NCBI GenBank assembly: GCA_015060925.1
Contig: SUXM01000021.1
Location: 1 to 44,845, forward strand
DNA length: 44,845 bases
From: Parabacteroides distasonis
GTDB lineage: Bacteria > Bacteroidota > Bacteroidia > Bacteroidales > Tannerellaceae
Direction of reading: 5' to 3'
The position numbers and the translations under genes were made by a program. Under the pieces are notes generated by a model. That model was not told the origin of the DNA. It saw nothing but the letters and a program-made list of their open reading frames with translations, and made no database searches. Each line of letters begins with the position of its first letter. The first letter of the stretch is position 1. Below are positions 1 through 7,835 of the stretch, piece by piece.

Positions 1-145
1 TCTTTTTTATCTTCGCCCAGAATCTCGTACTTATTATTGTCCTTGACGGTTTCGTCTTATACTTCTAACGCTCTTGTACTACTTGTTGATATGTAATTCT
101 CTTTCAAAGAACTCTTTCTTTTTTCGCTTTCGATAAGCGAACGTG
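1..145 (-). ncRNA. probable rRNA operon 5' leader (pre-16S), partial
   Basis: Read on the minus strand, this stretch follows two strong tandem promoters and contains no ORF. It has a 6-bp hairpin (TCGCTT/AAGCGA, 124-140) just after the expected start of transcription, then TTCTTTGAAAG (about 106-117), which resembles the boxA-type antitermination element of rRNA leaders. It runs off the left edge. Strong tandem promoters, A/T-rich upstream sequence and a long untranslated boxA-like leader are what is known for Bacteroides rRNA operons, so I infer that the 16S gene begins just outside the window. No 16S sequence is visible, so a tRNA operon or another stable RNA cannot be excluded. Confidence 0.62.
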
Positions 146-149
146 GATG

Positions 150-182
150 CAAAGATAAGGACTTTTATTATTTACCTCCAAA
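150..182 (-). promoter_or_regulatory. downstream rRNA-type promoter (P2)
   Basis: On the minus strand the -7 box is TATCTTTG (157 to 150) and the -33 box is TTTG (182 to 179), with a 21-base spacer. This fits the Bacteroidetes consensus TTTG / TAnnTTTG. The sequence upstream of the -33 box is A/T-rich, as for an UP element. Confidence 0.75.
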
Positions 183-316
183 TATTATTGAAACTTTTTT
201 CAAAAAATATTTTTCATCACTTTAACATCGCGTTCTCTCTCGAATGCGGGTGCAAAAGTAGTGTTATAAAACATGACTACCAAACATTATTGCAACTTTT
301 TTCAACTTATTTTTCA
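179..316. repeat. tandem duplication of promoter upstream sequence (179-216 and 281-316)
   Basis: The 38 bases at 179-216 and the 36 bases at 281-316 are close copies. Both run CAAA-y-ATTATTG-m-AACTTTTTTCAA and end in TATTTTTCA, with two point differences and a short gap. Each copy contains the -33 TTTG (minus strand) and the A/T-rich sequence upstream of it, so the two tandem promoters appear to have arisen by duplication. Confidence 0.7.
253..284 (-). promoter_or_regulatory. upstream rRNA-type promoter (P1)
   Basis: On the minus strand the -7 box is TACTTTTG (260 to 253) and the -33 box is TTTG (284 to 281), spaced by 20 bases. It lies 102-103 bases upstream of the second promoter and has the same direction. 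Confidence 0.75.
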
Positions 317-351
317 CTTTTTTCTCTATCTATATATATGCGACTTACACC

Positions 352-392
352 TACAAAAAAAATAGAGGTGAGACAATATTGCCTCACCTCTA
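352..392 (-). terminator. intrinsic terminator of the phosphofructokinase gene
   Basis: A perfect 10-bp stem (363-372 pairs with 383-392, arm TAGAGGTGAG) with a 10-base loop is followed on the minus strand by a run of eight T (A run 355-362). It lies 28 bases past the stop codon of the gene at 420-2063 and insulates the rRNA-type promoters from it. Confidence 0.88.
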
Positions 393-419
393 CCCTTTAC
401 ACATATTATATAAGTTCTA

Positions 420-2063
420 TTAAGCCTGTTCCAATTGCAATGTTTTAGTCGGCTGATCACACACTTCTGTCGGACCAAAATACTGGATTGGGCCCGGATA
501 TACATAACAAGTATTCAATGCCCACTCATCACGTTTAGCCGCAAAAGCCTTAAATGGAGCACCATCCAATTTAACCAACGCCTTCTGAATAACCGGTTTC
601 ATTTCACCATGACGTCTTTCCATATTCATCATCATTGTAACAGGAATACCTCCGGCAATCCATTGATCAGCAGGAGCAGTCGTATTACGTACAGATGACA
701 TATAACCAGTCTTACCTGCAGCAATCAAACAAGAAGCTGTATAACCTAATGAATAGCAGTAATCAGCATCATAGTTAGAAGGAGCAGCACAACGACCTTC
801 ATAACCGAAGAAATGGTGCTGAGCAGAGAATTTACCTACGAACTTACCTTCGTTCTTCCATTCTGCCAACTTCTTACCTACCATTTCAGACAACAACTTT
901 TCAGTTTCGATCAAAGAAACCTGAACATTTCCGTGCGGGTCACGATCCAAAGATAACTGACGTGCTACACCTTCTGGTAAAGAAGCATACAATTCAGAGT
1001 TTTCTTTTGTCAACTTGCTGATAATATAAGCACGTTGTTCGCTTTTCTTAATCATCTTGAATTCTGCATCATGCTTAGCCAAGAAATCATTCAACTCTGC
1101 AATCAAACGTTTCATAGCCGGAACGAATTCAATCAAACCTTCCGGAATTAACACTGTACCGAAATTATTACCTGCAGCTGCACGTTTAGCCACGATCTCA
1201 GCAATATAAGTAACGATTTCATCCAATGACATATTCTTTTCTTCTACCTCTTCTGAGATGATACAGATATTCGGCTGTGTCTGCAAAGCACATTCCAATG
1301 CGATATGAGAAGCAGAACGTCCCATCAATTTAATGAAGTGCCAATATTTTTGAGCCGAATTACAGTCACGTTGAATATTACCGATTACTTCTGAATAAAC
1401 TTTACAAGCAGTATCAAAACCGAAAGAAGTTTCGATCTGTGCATTCTTCAAGTCACCATCAATTGTTTTCGGGCATCCAATTACCTGAACACCAGCATTG
1501 ATTGATTTGTAATATTCAGCCAACACACAAGCATTTGTATTAGAGTCATCACCACCGATAATAACCAATGCTTTGATATCTAATTCTTTCAAAATTTCAA
1601 GACCCTTATCGAATTGTTCTTTCAATTCCAATTTTGTACGACCTGAACCGATCATATCAAAACCGCCTGTATTACGATATTCATCAATAATATCGGCAGT
1701 CAATTCTTTATATTTATGATCAACCAAACCACCAGGACCTAAGATAAAACCATACAAACGAGAAGCAGCATTGTGAGCTTTGATACCATCAAACAAACCA
1801 GCGATCACATTATGACCACCAGGAGCCTGACCACCAGAAAGGATTACCCCTACATTCATTGCCGGCATTTCCTTTACAACATTACTCTTTTCAAAAGTAA
1901 CAACAGGCATACCATACGTGTTAGGGAATAATTTTTTGATATCGTCTTGATCGGCTACTGACTGTGTATATTCACCATCTACAGCCTTCACAGCACTTTT
2001 CAATGCAGCAGGAACTTTTGGCAAGTAAGCTGCTCTTGCGATTTGTAATGCACTCTTTGTCAT
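420..2063 (-). CDS. pfp: PPi-dependent 6-phosphofructokinase
   Basis: This enzyme phosphorylates fructose 6-phosphate using pyrophosphate (reversible, EC 2.7.1.90) in cytosolic glycolysis and gluconeogenesis. The 547 residues match the long (about 550) PFK-family form. The N-terminal phosphate-binding loop [14 protein letters not shown] lies near residue 75. GGDDS (170-174) has Asp in the second acidic position where ATP-dependent enzymes have Gly, and PKTIDGDL starts at 198 with Lys199. Both changes are the known markers of PPi use. The ATG at 2063 gives the standard N-terminus. A -7 box TATATTTG lies at 2107-2114, and the divergent intergenic region holds the triple palindrome array at 2177-2234. 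It is followed by its own terminator, so it is probably monocistronic. Confidence 0.95.
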   Translation of the reverse strand: MTKSALQIARAAYLPKVPAALKSAVKAVDGEYTQSVADQDDIKKLFPNTYGMPVVTFEKSNVVKEMPAMNVGVILSGGQAPGGHNVIAGLFDGIKAHNAASRLYGFILGPGGLVDHKYKELTADIIDEYRNTGGFDMIGSGRTKLELKEQFDKGLEILKELDIKALVIIGGDDSNTNACVLAEYYKSINAGVQVIGCPKTIDGDLKNAQIETSFGFDTACKVYSEVIGNIQRDCNSAQKYWHFIKLMGRSASHIALECALQTQPNICIISEEVEEKNMSLDEIVTYIAEIVAKRAAAGNNFGTVLIPEGLIEFVPAMKRLIAELNDFLAKHDAEFKMIKKSEQRAYIISKLTKENSELYASLPEGVARQLSLDRDPHGNVQVSLIETEKLLSEMVGKKLAEWKNEGKFVGKFSAQHHFFGYEGRCAAPSNYDADYCYSLGYTASCLIAAGKTGYMSSVRNTTAPADQWIAGGIPVTMMMNMERRHGEMKPVIQKALVKLDGAPFKAFAAKRDEWALNTCYVYPGPIQYFGPTEVCDQPTKTLQLEQA

Positions 2064-2106
2064 TTGATATTTATTTAGAAATTATTACTCATTCTTAAAA
2101 GCGGTG

Positions 2107-2114
2107 CAAATATA
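2107..2114 (-). promoter_or_regulatory. promoter -7 box for pfp
   Basis: Minus-strand TATATTTG fits the Bacteroidetes -7 consensus TAnnTTTG and is placed 44 bases before the ATG at 2063. No good -33 TTTG is seen at the normal distance. Confidence 0.6.
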
Positions 2115-2176
2115 GCCTTTTTCCTACAATAATAAAAATTGATATTTGCTAATTCTTTTATCAAACAAGCCAAAAA

Positions 2177-2234
2177 TTACATCCGATGTAATCCGAACTT
2201 ACATCCGACCTATTTTCATTTAAGTCCGATGTAA
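2177..2234. promoter_or_regulatory. array of three phased palindromic operators (copy 1)
   Basis: Three units of a 15-bp dyad with consensus TTACATCSGATGTAA start at 2177, 2199 and 2220, spaced 22 and 21 bp (two helical turns). The first, TTACATCCGATGTAA, is a perfect palindrome apart from its central base. The second keeps the left half and the third keeps the right half. The array sits between divergent -7 boxes (2107-2114 minus, 2273-2280 plus). An array with the same unit and the same 22/21 spacing occurs at 16489-16546. A dimeric repressor or activator binding on one DNA face is inferred. The regulator is not in sight. Confidence 0.7.
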
Positions 2235-2272
2235 TTTTTATTTATATAGAATGTATAAATCATAACTTTTGC

Positions 2273-2280
2273 TATTTTTG
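2273..2280 (+). promoter_or_regulatory. promoter -7 box for the thioredoxin lipoprotein gene
   Basis: TATTTTTG fits TAnnTTTG and is 56 bases before the ATG at 2336. There is no clear -33 box, which would suit control by the upstream operator array. Confidence 0.65.
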
Positions 2281-2335
2281 CAAATTAGTCCATAAGATGT
2301 ATAACATATATCATTTTTAACACTATAAAAAAGTC

Positions 2336-3430
2336 ATGAAAAAGTATTTATCAATCATCGCTTCTGCCCTACTGTTGGTTGCATGTAGCGAAAAACCGGG
2401 TTATGTAATTTCCGGGACTGTTTCTGATACCGATTCTAATGGTAAATATGTCTATTTGTACCAAGCCCCATTCAAAGGCAGCCAGGGAGCTATCGACAGT
2501 GCATTGGTAGAGAACAACACTTTCACCTTTACCGGTACAGCCGATACAGCAAAAGCCTGTGTCATAGTCCTACCGAAAGAGGGAGCAAGACCTCAAGCAA
2601 TTGATTTTATCCTTGAAAATGCACCTCTGACAGCCACTTTCAACGAGACCGCATCAACAGTAGTGGGTTCTCCGGCCAATGATAATTTAGTTGCGTTCTT
2701 CCAACAACTAAAAGAATTACATGAATCAGGTAAAACAATTGCTGAAGAGTTAAAATCTGAAGACAAGGCTATTGCAGAAGCTGCTAAAGAAAAAGAAGAA
2801 GCTTTTGAAAAACAGCTAAATGATCTTTATAAAAATTTCATCAATCAAAACTTAAATTCATTAAGCGGTGCTATCGTCTTGGTTCAACGTTACCACTCTT
2901 TAAGCGACAACGATTTGATCCAAATTACGGACAATATGGGTGAAATTTTCAAAACCCATCCAACAGTTGAACGTATCAAACAAATCGCAGATGTCAGAAA
3001 AACTGTTCTTGTCGGTAATAAATTTGTTGATTTCGAAATGGCTGATACCGAAGGTAAAATGCACAAGTTATCTGAATATGTAGGAAATGGTAAAGTGGTT
3101 TTGATTGACTTTTGGGCATCATGGTGTCCTCCATGCCGTGCCTCTATGCCAAGTTTAGTAGCCCTACACAAAACTTACAAAAACAAAGGTTTCAACATCA
3201 TTGGTATTTCATTAGACAGAAATGCAGAAGCTTGGGTAAAAGGTATCAAAGATTTAAAGATTACATGGCCTCAACTTTCAGATGTAAAAGGTTGGCAAAA
3301 TGCAGGTGCAGCTTTATACGGAGTAAACAGCATCCCTCACACAGTATTGGTTTCTAAAGATGGAACAATCCTTGCAAAGAACCTACATGGCCAAGAATTA
3401 GAAGAAAAAATTAAAGAAGCTTTGAAATAA
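2336..3430 (+). CDS. TlpA-like thioredoxin lipoprotein with N-terminal DUF4369-type domain
   Basis: This is probably a periplasmic or surface-anchored thiol-disulfide oxidoreductase (364 residues). A lipoprotein signal ends in LLVAC (Cys17). A beta-rich DUF4369-like domain follows at about 22-115, then a charged helical linker rich in Glu/Lys (about 118-175). The C-terminal TlpA/AhpC-type thioredoxin fold (about 220-364) has the active site WCPPC (Trp263, Cys264, Cys267) and the cis-proline segment SIPHT. This architecture is common in Bacteroidetes. Redox partners are unknown, and reduction of disulfides in exported or cytochrome c proteins is only a family-level guess. It is transcribed alone and away from pfp, behind the triple operator array. 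Confidence 0.9.
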   Translation: MKKYLSIIASALLLVACSEKPGYVISGTVSDTDSNGKYVYLYQAPFKGSQGAIDSALVENNTFTFTGTADTAKACVIVLPKEGARPQAIDFILENAPLTATFNETASTVVGSPANDNLVAFFQQLKELHESGKTIAEELKSEDKAIAEAAKEKEEAFEKQLNDLYKNFINQNLNSLSGAIVLVQRYHSLSDNDLIQITDNMGEIFKTHPTVERIKQIADVRKTVLVGNKFVDFEMADTEGKMHKLSEYVGNGKVVLIDFWASWCPPCRASMPSLVALHKTYKNKGFNIIGISLDRNAEAWVKGIKDLKITWPQLSDVKGWQNAGAALYGVNSIPHTVLVSKDGTILAKNLHGQELEEKIKEALK

Positions 3431-3438
3431 TAAGGATA

Positions 3439-3469
3439 TTGCACGACTGAATTAAAAAAATTATCTTTG
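3439..3469 (+). promoter_or_regulatory. promoter of the IscU-like/GGGtGRT operon
   Basis: TTGC at 3439-3442 (-33) and TATCTTTG at 3462-3469 (-7) are spaced by 19 bases. The start of transcription would fall near 3475, leaving a 5' leader of about 55 bases before the ATG at 3532. Confidence 0.7.
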
Positions 3470-3531
3470 TGCGTTCTTACATAAATAAGCATCAAATTTT
3501 ATTATCATTTTAATATAATAAATTAGCGATT

Positions 3532-4224
3532 ATGATTTATTCACATGAAGTTCAACACATGTGTGTTGTAAAAAAAGGAGCTAACCATCCATGTGCTCCG
3601 ATTCCTGAAGAAGGAAAGTGGGTTAGAGCAACTCAGATCTCTGATATTTCTGGTTTGACTCACGGTATCGGTTGGTGTGCACCGAAACAGGGTGGATGTA
3701 AACTTACTTTGAATGTTAAAGAAGGTATCATCCAGGAAGCTCTTGTTGAAACAATTGGTTGTTCAGGTATGACACACTCTGCAGCTATGGCTTCAGAAAT
3801 TCTTCCGGGCAAAACATTGTTGGAAGCGCTTAATACAGACCTTGTTTGTGATGCTATCAATACAGCAATGCGTGAATTGTTCTTGCAAATCGTTTACGGT
3901 CGTACTCAGTCTGCTTTCTCTGAAGGAGGTTTGGTAATCGGTGCCGGTTTGGAAGACTTAGGTAAAGGTTTACGTAGCCAGGTTGGTACAATGTTCGGTA
4001 CATTAGCTAAAGGTCCTCGTTATTTGGAAATGGCTGAAGGTTACTGTACTCGTATGGCATTGGATGCTGACAACGAAGTTATCGGTTATGAATTCATCCA
4101 CTTGGGTAAATTCATGGATATGGTTAAGAAAGGTATGGATGCAAACGAAGCATTGGAAAAAGCAAAAGGTTCTTACGGTCGCTTCAAAGATGCTGTAAAA
4201 TATATCGATCCTCGTAATGAATAA
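3532..4224 (+). CDS. IscU/NifU-like iron-sulfur scaffold-type protein
   Basis: This 230-residue protein resembles the scaffold domain of IscU/NifU. Cysteines at 56 (GGCKLTL), 77 (TIGCSGM) and 106 (LVCDAIN) fall in the order and surroundings of the three cluster-binding cysteines of IscU. Extra cysteines at 11, 21 and 49 precede them. It is longer than IscU (about 130), with an added C-terminal half of unknown role. No cysteine desulfurase or Suf/Isc gene is near. It is first in a three-gene unit: its stop overlaps the start of the 63-residue membrane protein (ATGAATAA), and a GGGtGRT protein follows. Scaffold or cluster-carrier function is inferred from the cysteine pattern. A dedicated role for the GGGtGRT partner is likely from context only. 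Confidence 0.82.
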   Translation: MIYSHEVQHMCVVKKGANHPCAPIPEEGKWVRATQISDISGLTHGIGWCAPKQGGCKLTLNVKEGIIQEALVETIGCSGMTHSAAMASEILPGKTLLEALNTDLVCDAINTAMRELFLQIVYGRTQSAFSEGGLVIGAGLEDLGKGLRSQVGTMFGTLAKGPRYLEMAEGYCTRMALDADNEVIGYEFIHLGKFMDMVKKGMDANEALEKAKGSYGRFKDAVKYIDPRNE

Positions 4225-4408
4225 GAAAACAATCACACGCGTCTTGCTTGGACTAATTGCTATCACAATCATAGCGACAGTTATCGCCTATTTCGTGATA
4301 AAACCGGATCGCCCATGGATGGCATTTTATGTAGCTTGTTGTGGCGGTGTACTTGTTTTCAATTTTCTGATATCTTTATTCCTGGTAAATAAGAATTTAA
4401 AAAAGTAA
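4217..4408 (+). CDS. small two-helix membrane protein of the GGGtGRT operon
   Basis: The 63-residue protein has two hydrophobic segments (about 8-28 and 35-58), a short polar turn (KPDRPW), and Lys-rich ends, as expected of a small integral membrane hairpin. Its ATG overlaps the stop of the IscU-like gene by eight bases, and it ends six bases before the ATG of the GGGtGRT gene, so translational coupling is likely. I do not recognise a family. Its position suggests it anchors or assists the neighbouring proteins at the membrane, but nothing in the sequence shows this directly. Confidence 0.75.
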   Translation: MNKKTITRVLLGLIAITIIATVIAYFVIKPDRPWMAFYVACCGGVLVFNFLISLFLVNKNLKK

Positions 4409-4414
4409 AATAAT

Positions 4415-5416
4415 ATGGCTTTATTTGAAAGTTATGACCGCCGTATCGATCATATCAACGCGGTTTTAAATGAATATGGTATCAATGGTATCGAGGATGC
4501 AAAAGCAATCTGCGACGCTAAAGGTATCGACCCTTATACAATGTGTAAGGAAACACAACCAATCTGTTTTGAAAACGCTTGTTGGGCTTATGTAGTAGGT
4601 GCAGCAATCGCTATTAAGAAAGGTTGTACAAATGCTGCTGATGCTGCTGAAGCTATCGGTATCGGTTTGCAATCATTCTGTATCGCAGGTTCTGTAGCAG
4701 ATGATCGTAAAGTAGGTATCGGTCACGGTAACTTGGCTGCTCGTTTGCTTCGCGAAGAAACCAAATGTTTCGCATTCTTGGCTGGTCACGAATCTTTTGC
4801 AGCTGCAGAAGGTGCTATCAAGATTGCAGAAATGGCAAACAAAGTTCGTAAAGAACCGTTGCGCGTTATCTTGAATGGTTTAGGTAAAGACGCTGCTAAG
4901 ATCATTTCTCGTATCAATGGTTTCACTTATGTTCAGACTCAGTTCGACTATATGACCGGTGACGTGAACGTAATCGAAGAAAAACCATATTCAGATGGTC
5001 TTCGTGCAAAAGTAAAATGCTACGGTGCTGACGATGTACGCGAAGGTGTTGCTATCATGCGTAAAGAAGGTGTTGATGTATCTATCACAGGTAACTCAAC
5101 TAACCCAACTCGTTTCCAACATCCGGTAGCTGGTACATATAAGAAAGAATGTATGGAAAATGGTCACCCATACTTCTCTGTTGCTTCTGGTGGTGGTACA
5201 GGTCGTACATTGCACCCAGATAACATGGCTGCTGGTCCAGCTTCATACGGTATGACAGATACTATGGGTCGTATGCACGGTGATGCTCAGTTTGCTGGTT
5301 CTTCATCTGTACCTGCTCACGTAGAAATGATGGGCTTCTTAGGTATGGGTAACAACCCGATGGTAGGTGCTACTGTTGCTGTAGCTGTTGCTATCGAAGA
5401 AGCAATGAAGAAATAA
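4415..5416 (+). CDS. GGGtGRT protein (function unknown)
   Basis: This 333-residue protein carries the signature GGGTGRT at 259-265, which names a conserved family of unknown function found in anaerobes. The N-terminal third is rich in cysteine (33, 44, 51, 56, 71, 89), and further cysteines lie in the middle. With an IscU-like gene in the same operon, an iron-sulfur cluster is a reasonable guess. Glycine-rich loops (GIGHGNLAAR near 101, GTGRT near 261) suggest a nucleotide or phosphate site, but I cannot assign one. There is no signal peptide, so it is cytosolic. Codon use is strongly biased to a few codons (GGT, GCT, CGT), which suggests high expression. A strong terminator ends the operon at 5441-5476. 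Confidence 0.88.
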   Translation: MALFESYDRRIDHINAVLNEYGINGIEDAKAICDAKGIDPYTMCKETQPICFENACWAYVVGAAIAIKKGCTNAADAAEAIGIGLQSFCIAGSVADDRKVGIGHGNLAARLLREETKCFAFLAGHESFAAAEGAIKIAEMANKVRKEPLRVILNGLGKDAAKIISRINGFTYVQTQFDYMTGDVNVIEEKPYSDGLRAKVKCYGADDVREGVAIMRKEGVDVSITGNSTNPTRFQHPVAGTYKKECMENGHPYFSVASGGGTGRTLHPDNMAAGPASYGMTDTMGRMHGDAQFAGSSSVPAHVEMMGFLGMGNNPMVGATVAVAVAIEEAMKK

Positions 5417-5440
5417 GATATATTTCTATCATAACAATAG

Positions 5441-5476
5441 ACTCCTGTAATCTAAATGGTTACAGGAGTTTTTTTG
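5441..5476 (+). terminator. intrinsic terminator after the GGGtGRT gene
   Basis: ACTCCTGTAA (5441-5450) pairs perfectly with TTACAGGAGT (5460-5469) and is followed by a T run. Confidence 0.9.
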
Positions 5477-5630
5477 TTTATAGCTTACGATTGCATATAG
5501 AGATTTAAGATTTGTCACTTATACTTGAATTGATGAGTTGTAAAGATCGGGAAAGGAATTGAAACGTAAAAAAGATACTCCCCTCTCCCTACTTATCACA
5601 ATTATATATTGTTGAATAATTGGTATTCAC

Positions 5631-5638
5631 TATTTTTG
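5631..5638 (+). promoter_or_regulatory. promoter -7 box for the ADP-ribosylglycohydrolase operon
   Basis: TATTTTTG fits TAnnTTTG, with TTGTTG about 20 bases upstream (5609-5614) as a possible -33. The ATG at 5664 lies 25 bases after the box. The 150 bases before it (5477-5630) show no gene or strong structure. Confidence 0.65.
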
Positions 5639-5663
5639 CAATAACTATAAAGAACAATAATCC

Positions 5664-6524
5664 ATGAGCAAATACAAAGAAATAGGAATGTATGAAATAG
5701 CACTGGGCGATGAAAAGACATTGGCTATTCTTGAAAAGTTGGATATTAAGTTTCTATGCGGTGCTATTGCTGGTGATATTATTGGTTCTATTTATGAATT
5801 CAGATCATTCAAAGAAACTACATTTCCTTTATTCTGTGGTTCTTCTGAATTTACGGATGATACGGTTATGACCGTAGCTAATGCCGAATGGCTATTAAGT
5901 GGAGATAGTTTGTTTGGAATAATGCAAGACTTTGGCAATCGCTATCCAGCAGGTTATGGGGGCATGTTTTGGGAGTGGCTTCATGCTTATGATCCACAAC
6001 CATACAATAGTTGGGGTAATGGTTCAGCTATGCGTGTCAGTCCTGTAGGTTGGGCTTTTGATACATTGGAAGAAACATTAGAAGTAGCCAAACAAAGTGC
6101 AGAGATTACCCACAATCATCCAGAGGGTATTAAAGGAGCACAAGCTACAGCAGCCTGTATTTTCTTGGCTCGTACTGGTAAAAGTAAAGAAGAAATCAAG
6201 GAGTATATAGAAGATTATTTCGGTTATAACCTTAATCGAACTTGCGATGAGATAAGACCTAATTATCATTTTGATGAAAGTTGCCAAGGAACAGTTCCCG
6301 AATCTATTATCGCATTCTTGGATAGTACAGACTTTGAAAGTGCCATTCGTTTGGCTGTTTCATTGGGAGGCGATGCTGATACTATGGGAGCCATTACAGG
6401 GGGAATTGCAGAAGCCTATTATGGAGGTGTACCGGAACATATCAGAAAGGAAGTACTGAAAAGGTTACCGAATGAGTTTATAGATGTGATGTCAAGATTC
6501 TATCTAAAATTTGTAGAAAAATGA
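5664..6524 (+). CDS. ADP-ribosylglycohydrolase family protein
   Basis: This cytosolic hydrolase of the DraG/ARH family (286 residues) is predicted to remove ADP-ribose from a protein, nucleic acid or small molecule, using two metal ions. Metal ligands are visible as TDDT (64-67) near the N-terminus and GDADT (236-240) near the C-terminus. NHPEG (about 151-155) is a further conserved stretch. About 29 extra residues precede the usual family start at LCGAIAGDIIGS, so a later start is possible, but the ATG at 5664 fits the promoter. No ADP-ribosyltransferase is visible nearby, so the target is unknown. It is followed after 48 bases by two flavoprotein-type genes on the same strand. Confidence 0.9.
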   Translation: MSKYKEIGMYEIALGDEKTLAILEKLDIKFLCGAIAGDIIGSIYEFRSFKETTFPLFCGSSEFTDDTVMTVANAEWLLSGDSLFGIMQDFGNRYPAGYGGMFWEWLHAYDPQPYNSWGNGSAMRVSPVGWAFDTLEETLEVAKQSAEITHNHPEGIKGAQATAACIFLARTGKSKEEIKEYIEDYFGYNLNRTCDEIRPNYHFDESCQGTVPESIIAFLDSTDFESAIRLAVSLGGDADTMGAITGGIAEAYYGGVPEHIRKEVLKRLPNEFIDVMSRFYLKFVEK

Positions 6525-6572
6525 TTACGGAAGAATATGTTACTATAAAAAAACAATAAAGAGATAATTATT

Positions 6573-7136
6573 ATGAAAAGTTTTGGACAAAAACCGTGGA
6601 TACTTCCACAACCGGTACTCATTCTCGGTACATACAATAATGATGGTACCCCTAATGCCATGAATGCAGCTTGGGGTGGTCAATGGGATGCTAAAGAAAT
6701 TCTCATTTCAATGGGTTCTCATGTTACTACTGAAAATCTTAATCGATCTGGAGAATTCACAGTTGCTTTTGCAACAAAGAAAACAATGGTTGCTTCTGAC
6801 TTTGTTGGAATCGTTAGTGCAAAAAATGATCCACAGAAAATACAAAAAACAGGATGGACCACCATCAAAGCGGAAAATGTTGATGCTCCTGTTTTTACAG
6901 ATTTCCCTATGACATTAGAATGCCGTATCCTACGCAAAATTGATGAAAGCAAAGATGGTTATTATATTGTAGCTGAAATTGTGAACATTCTTGTTGACGA
7001 AACATATATAGGAGAAGACGGGAAACCAGATGTAGAAAAGATGGAACTGATTACTTTCGAACCGATTCATCATGGTTATGTAGAATTAGGAAAGCGAGTT
7101 GGTAACGCCTTCTCGGATGGTAAAACTTTAAAATAA
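6573..7136 (+). CDS. flavin reductase-like FMN-binding split-barrel protein
   Basis: The 187-residue protein matches the flavin reductase-like / FMN-binding split-barrel family. Typical elements are PQPVLILGTYNNDGTPNAM near the N-terminus, the GSHVTTENL segment in place of the usual T-x-x-N substrate loop, and EFTVAFA. Such proteins bind FMN and move electrons from NAD(P)H or a partner. The true substrate cannot be read from sequence. It lies 48 bases after the ADP-ribosylglycohydrolase and six bases before a flavodoxin-like gene, which implies co-transcription and perhaps an electron-transfer pair. Confidence 0.87.
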   Translation: MKSFGQKPWILPQPVLILGTYNNDGTPNAMNAAWGGQWDAKEILISMGSHVTTENLNRSGEFTVAFATKKTMVASDFVGIVSAKNDPQKIQKTGWTTIKAENVDAPVFTDFPMTLECRILRKIDESKDGYYIVAEIVNILVDETYIGEDGKPDVEKMELITFEPIHHGYVELGKRVGNAFSDGKTLK

Positions 7137-7142
7137 CTGTAT

Positions 7143-7766
7143 ATGAAAGTACTACTCATCAACGGAAGCCCTCACCAAAAAGGTAACACAGCTATAGCAT
7201 TGACAGAAATAGCAAAACAACTAACTAAAGAGGGTATTGAAAGTGAAATAGTGTGGATTGGAAACAAACCCATTCGAGGTTGTATCGCTTGTGGACAATG
7301 TAAAGCAAAAAGTTTAGGACGTTGTGTCTTTGACGATGATATTTGTAACAAGATTTCTGAAAAATTCAACGAATCAAATGCTCTCATTATCGGTTCACCG
7401 GTATATTATGGACAACCAAACGGAGCTTTACTTTCCATCATCCAGCGTGCTTTTTATTCAAATGGAAGTAATATATCAGGTAAACCAGCCGCTTCTATAG
7501 CTGTTTGTCGTCGAGGTGGTGCTACTGCCGTTTTTGAAAGTTTGAATATGCCATTCCAAATGATGAACATGCCTATTGTGACTTCGCAATACTGGAACAT
7601 CGTTTATGGCCGAGCAGAAGGCGATGCTGCAATGGATACAGAAGGACTTCAAACTATGCGTACTCTTGCCCGCAATATGGCTTGGTTACTAAAATCAACA
7701 AATGGAGAAAAAGCACCAGGTCGTCCTGATGAGGAAGCTTGGGAAGCAATGCATTTCATCCGATAA
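7143..7766 (+). CDS. flavodoxin-like FMN oxidoreductase with Isf-type cysteine motif
   Basis: The 207-residue protein has the flavodoxin/NADPH-dependent FMN reductase fold. The FMN phosphate loop is NGSPHQKGNT (7-16), and the second FMN loop GSPVYYGQPNG lies near 89-99. Cysteines at 47, 50, 53 and 61 form C-x2-C-x2-C-x7-C, which matches the motif that binds a 4Fe-4S cluster in iron-sulfur flavoproteins (Isf). Some family members with a similar pattern lack a cluster, so this is a possibility only. It starts six bases after the flavin reductase-like gene and probably works with it in redox chemistry. No terminator is seen right after it. Confidence 0.87.
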   Translation: MKVLLINGSPHQKGNTAIALTEIAKQLTKEGIESEIVWIGNKPIRGCIACGQCKAKSLGRCVFDDDICNKISEKFNESNALIIGSPVYYGQPNGALLSIIQRAFYSNGSNISGKPAASIAVCRRGGATAVFESLNMPFQMMNMPIVTSQYWNIVYGRAEGDAAMDTEGLQTMRTLARNMAWLLKSTNGEKAPGRPDEEAWEAMHFIR

Positions 7767-7835
7767 GAGATGTCAAATCATGTTTCATCTTTGATTATAA
7801 AATAAGAATTAACTTTATAAGGGAATAATACTATA

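Noticed and set aside
143..448. 101-residue open frame on the plus strand with a GTG start
   Set aside because: It lies antisense across the rRNA-type promoters and the pfp terminator, has low-complexity content and no family features.
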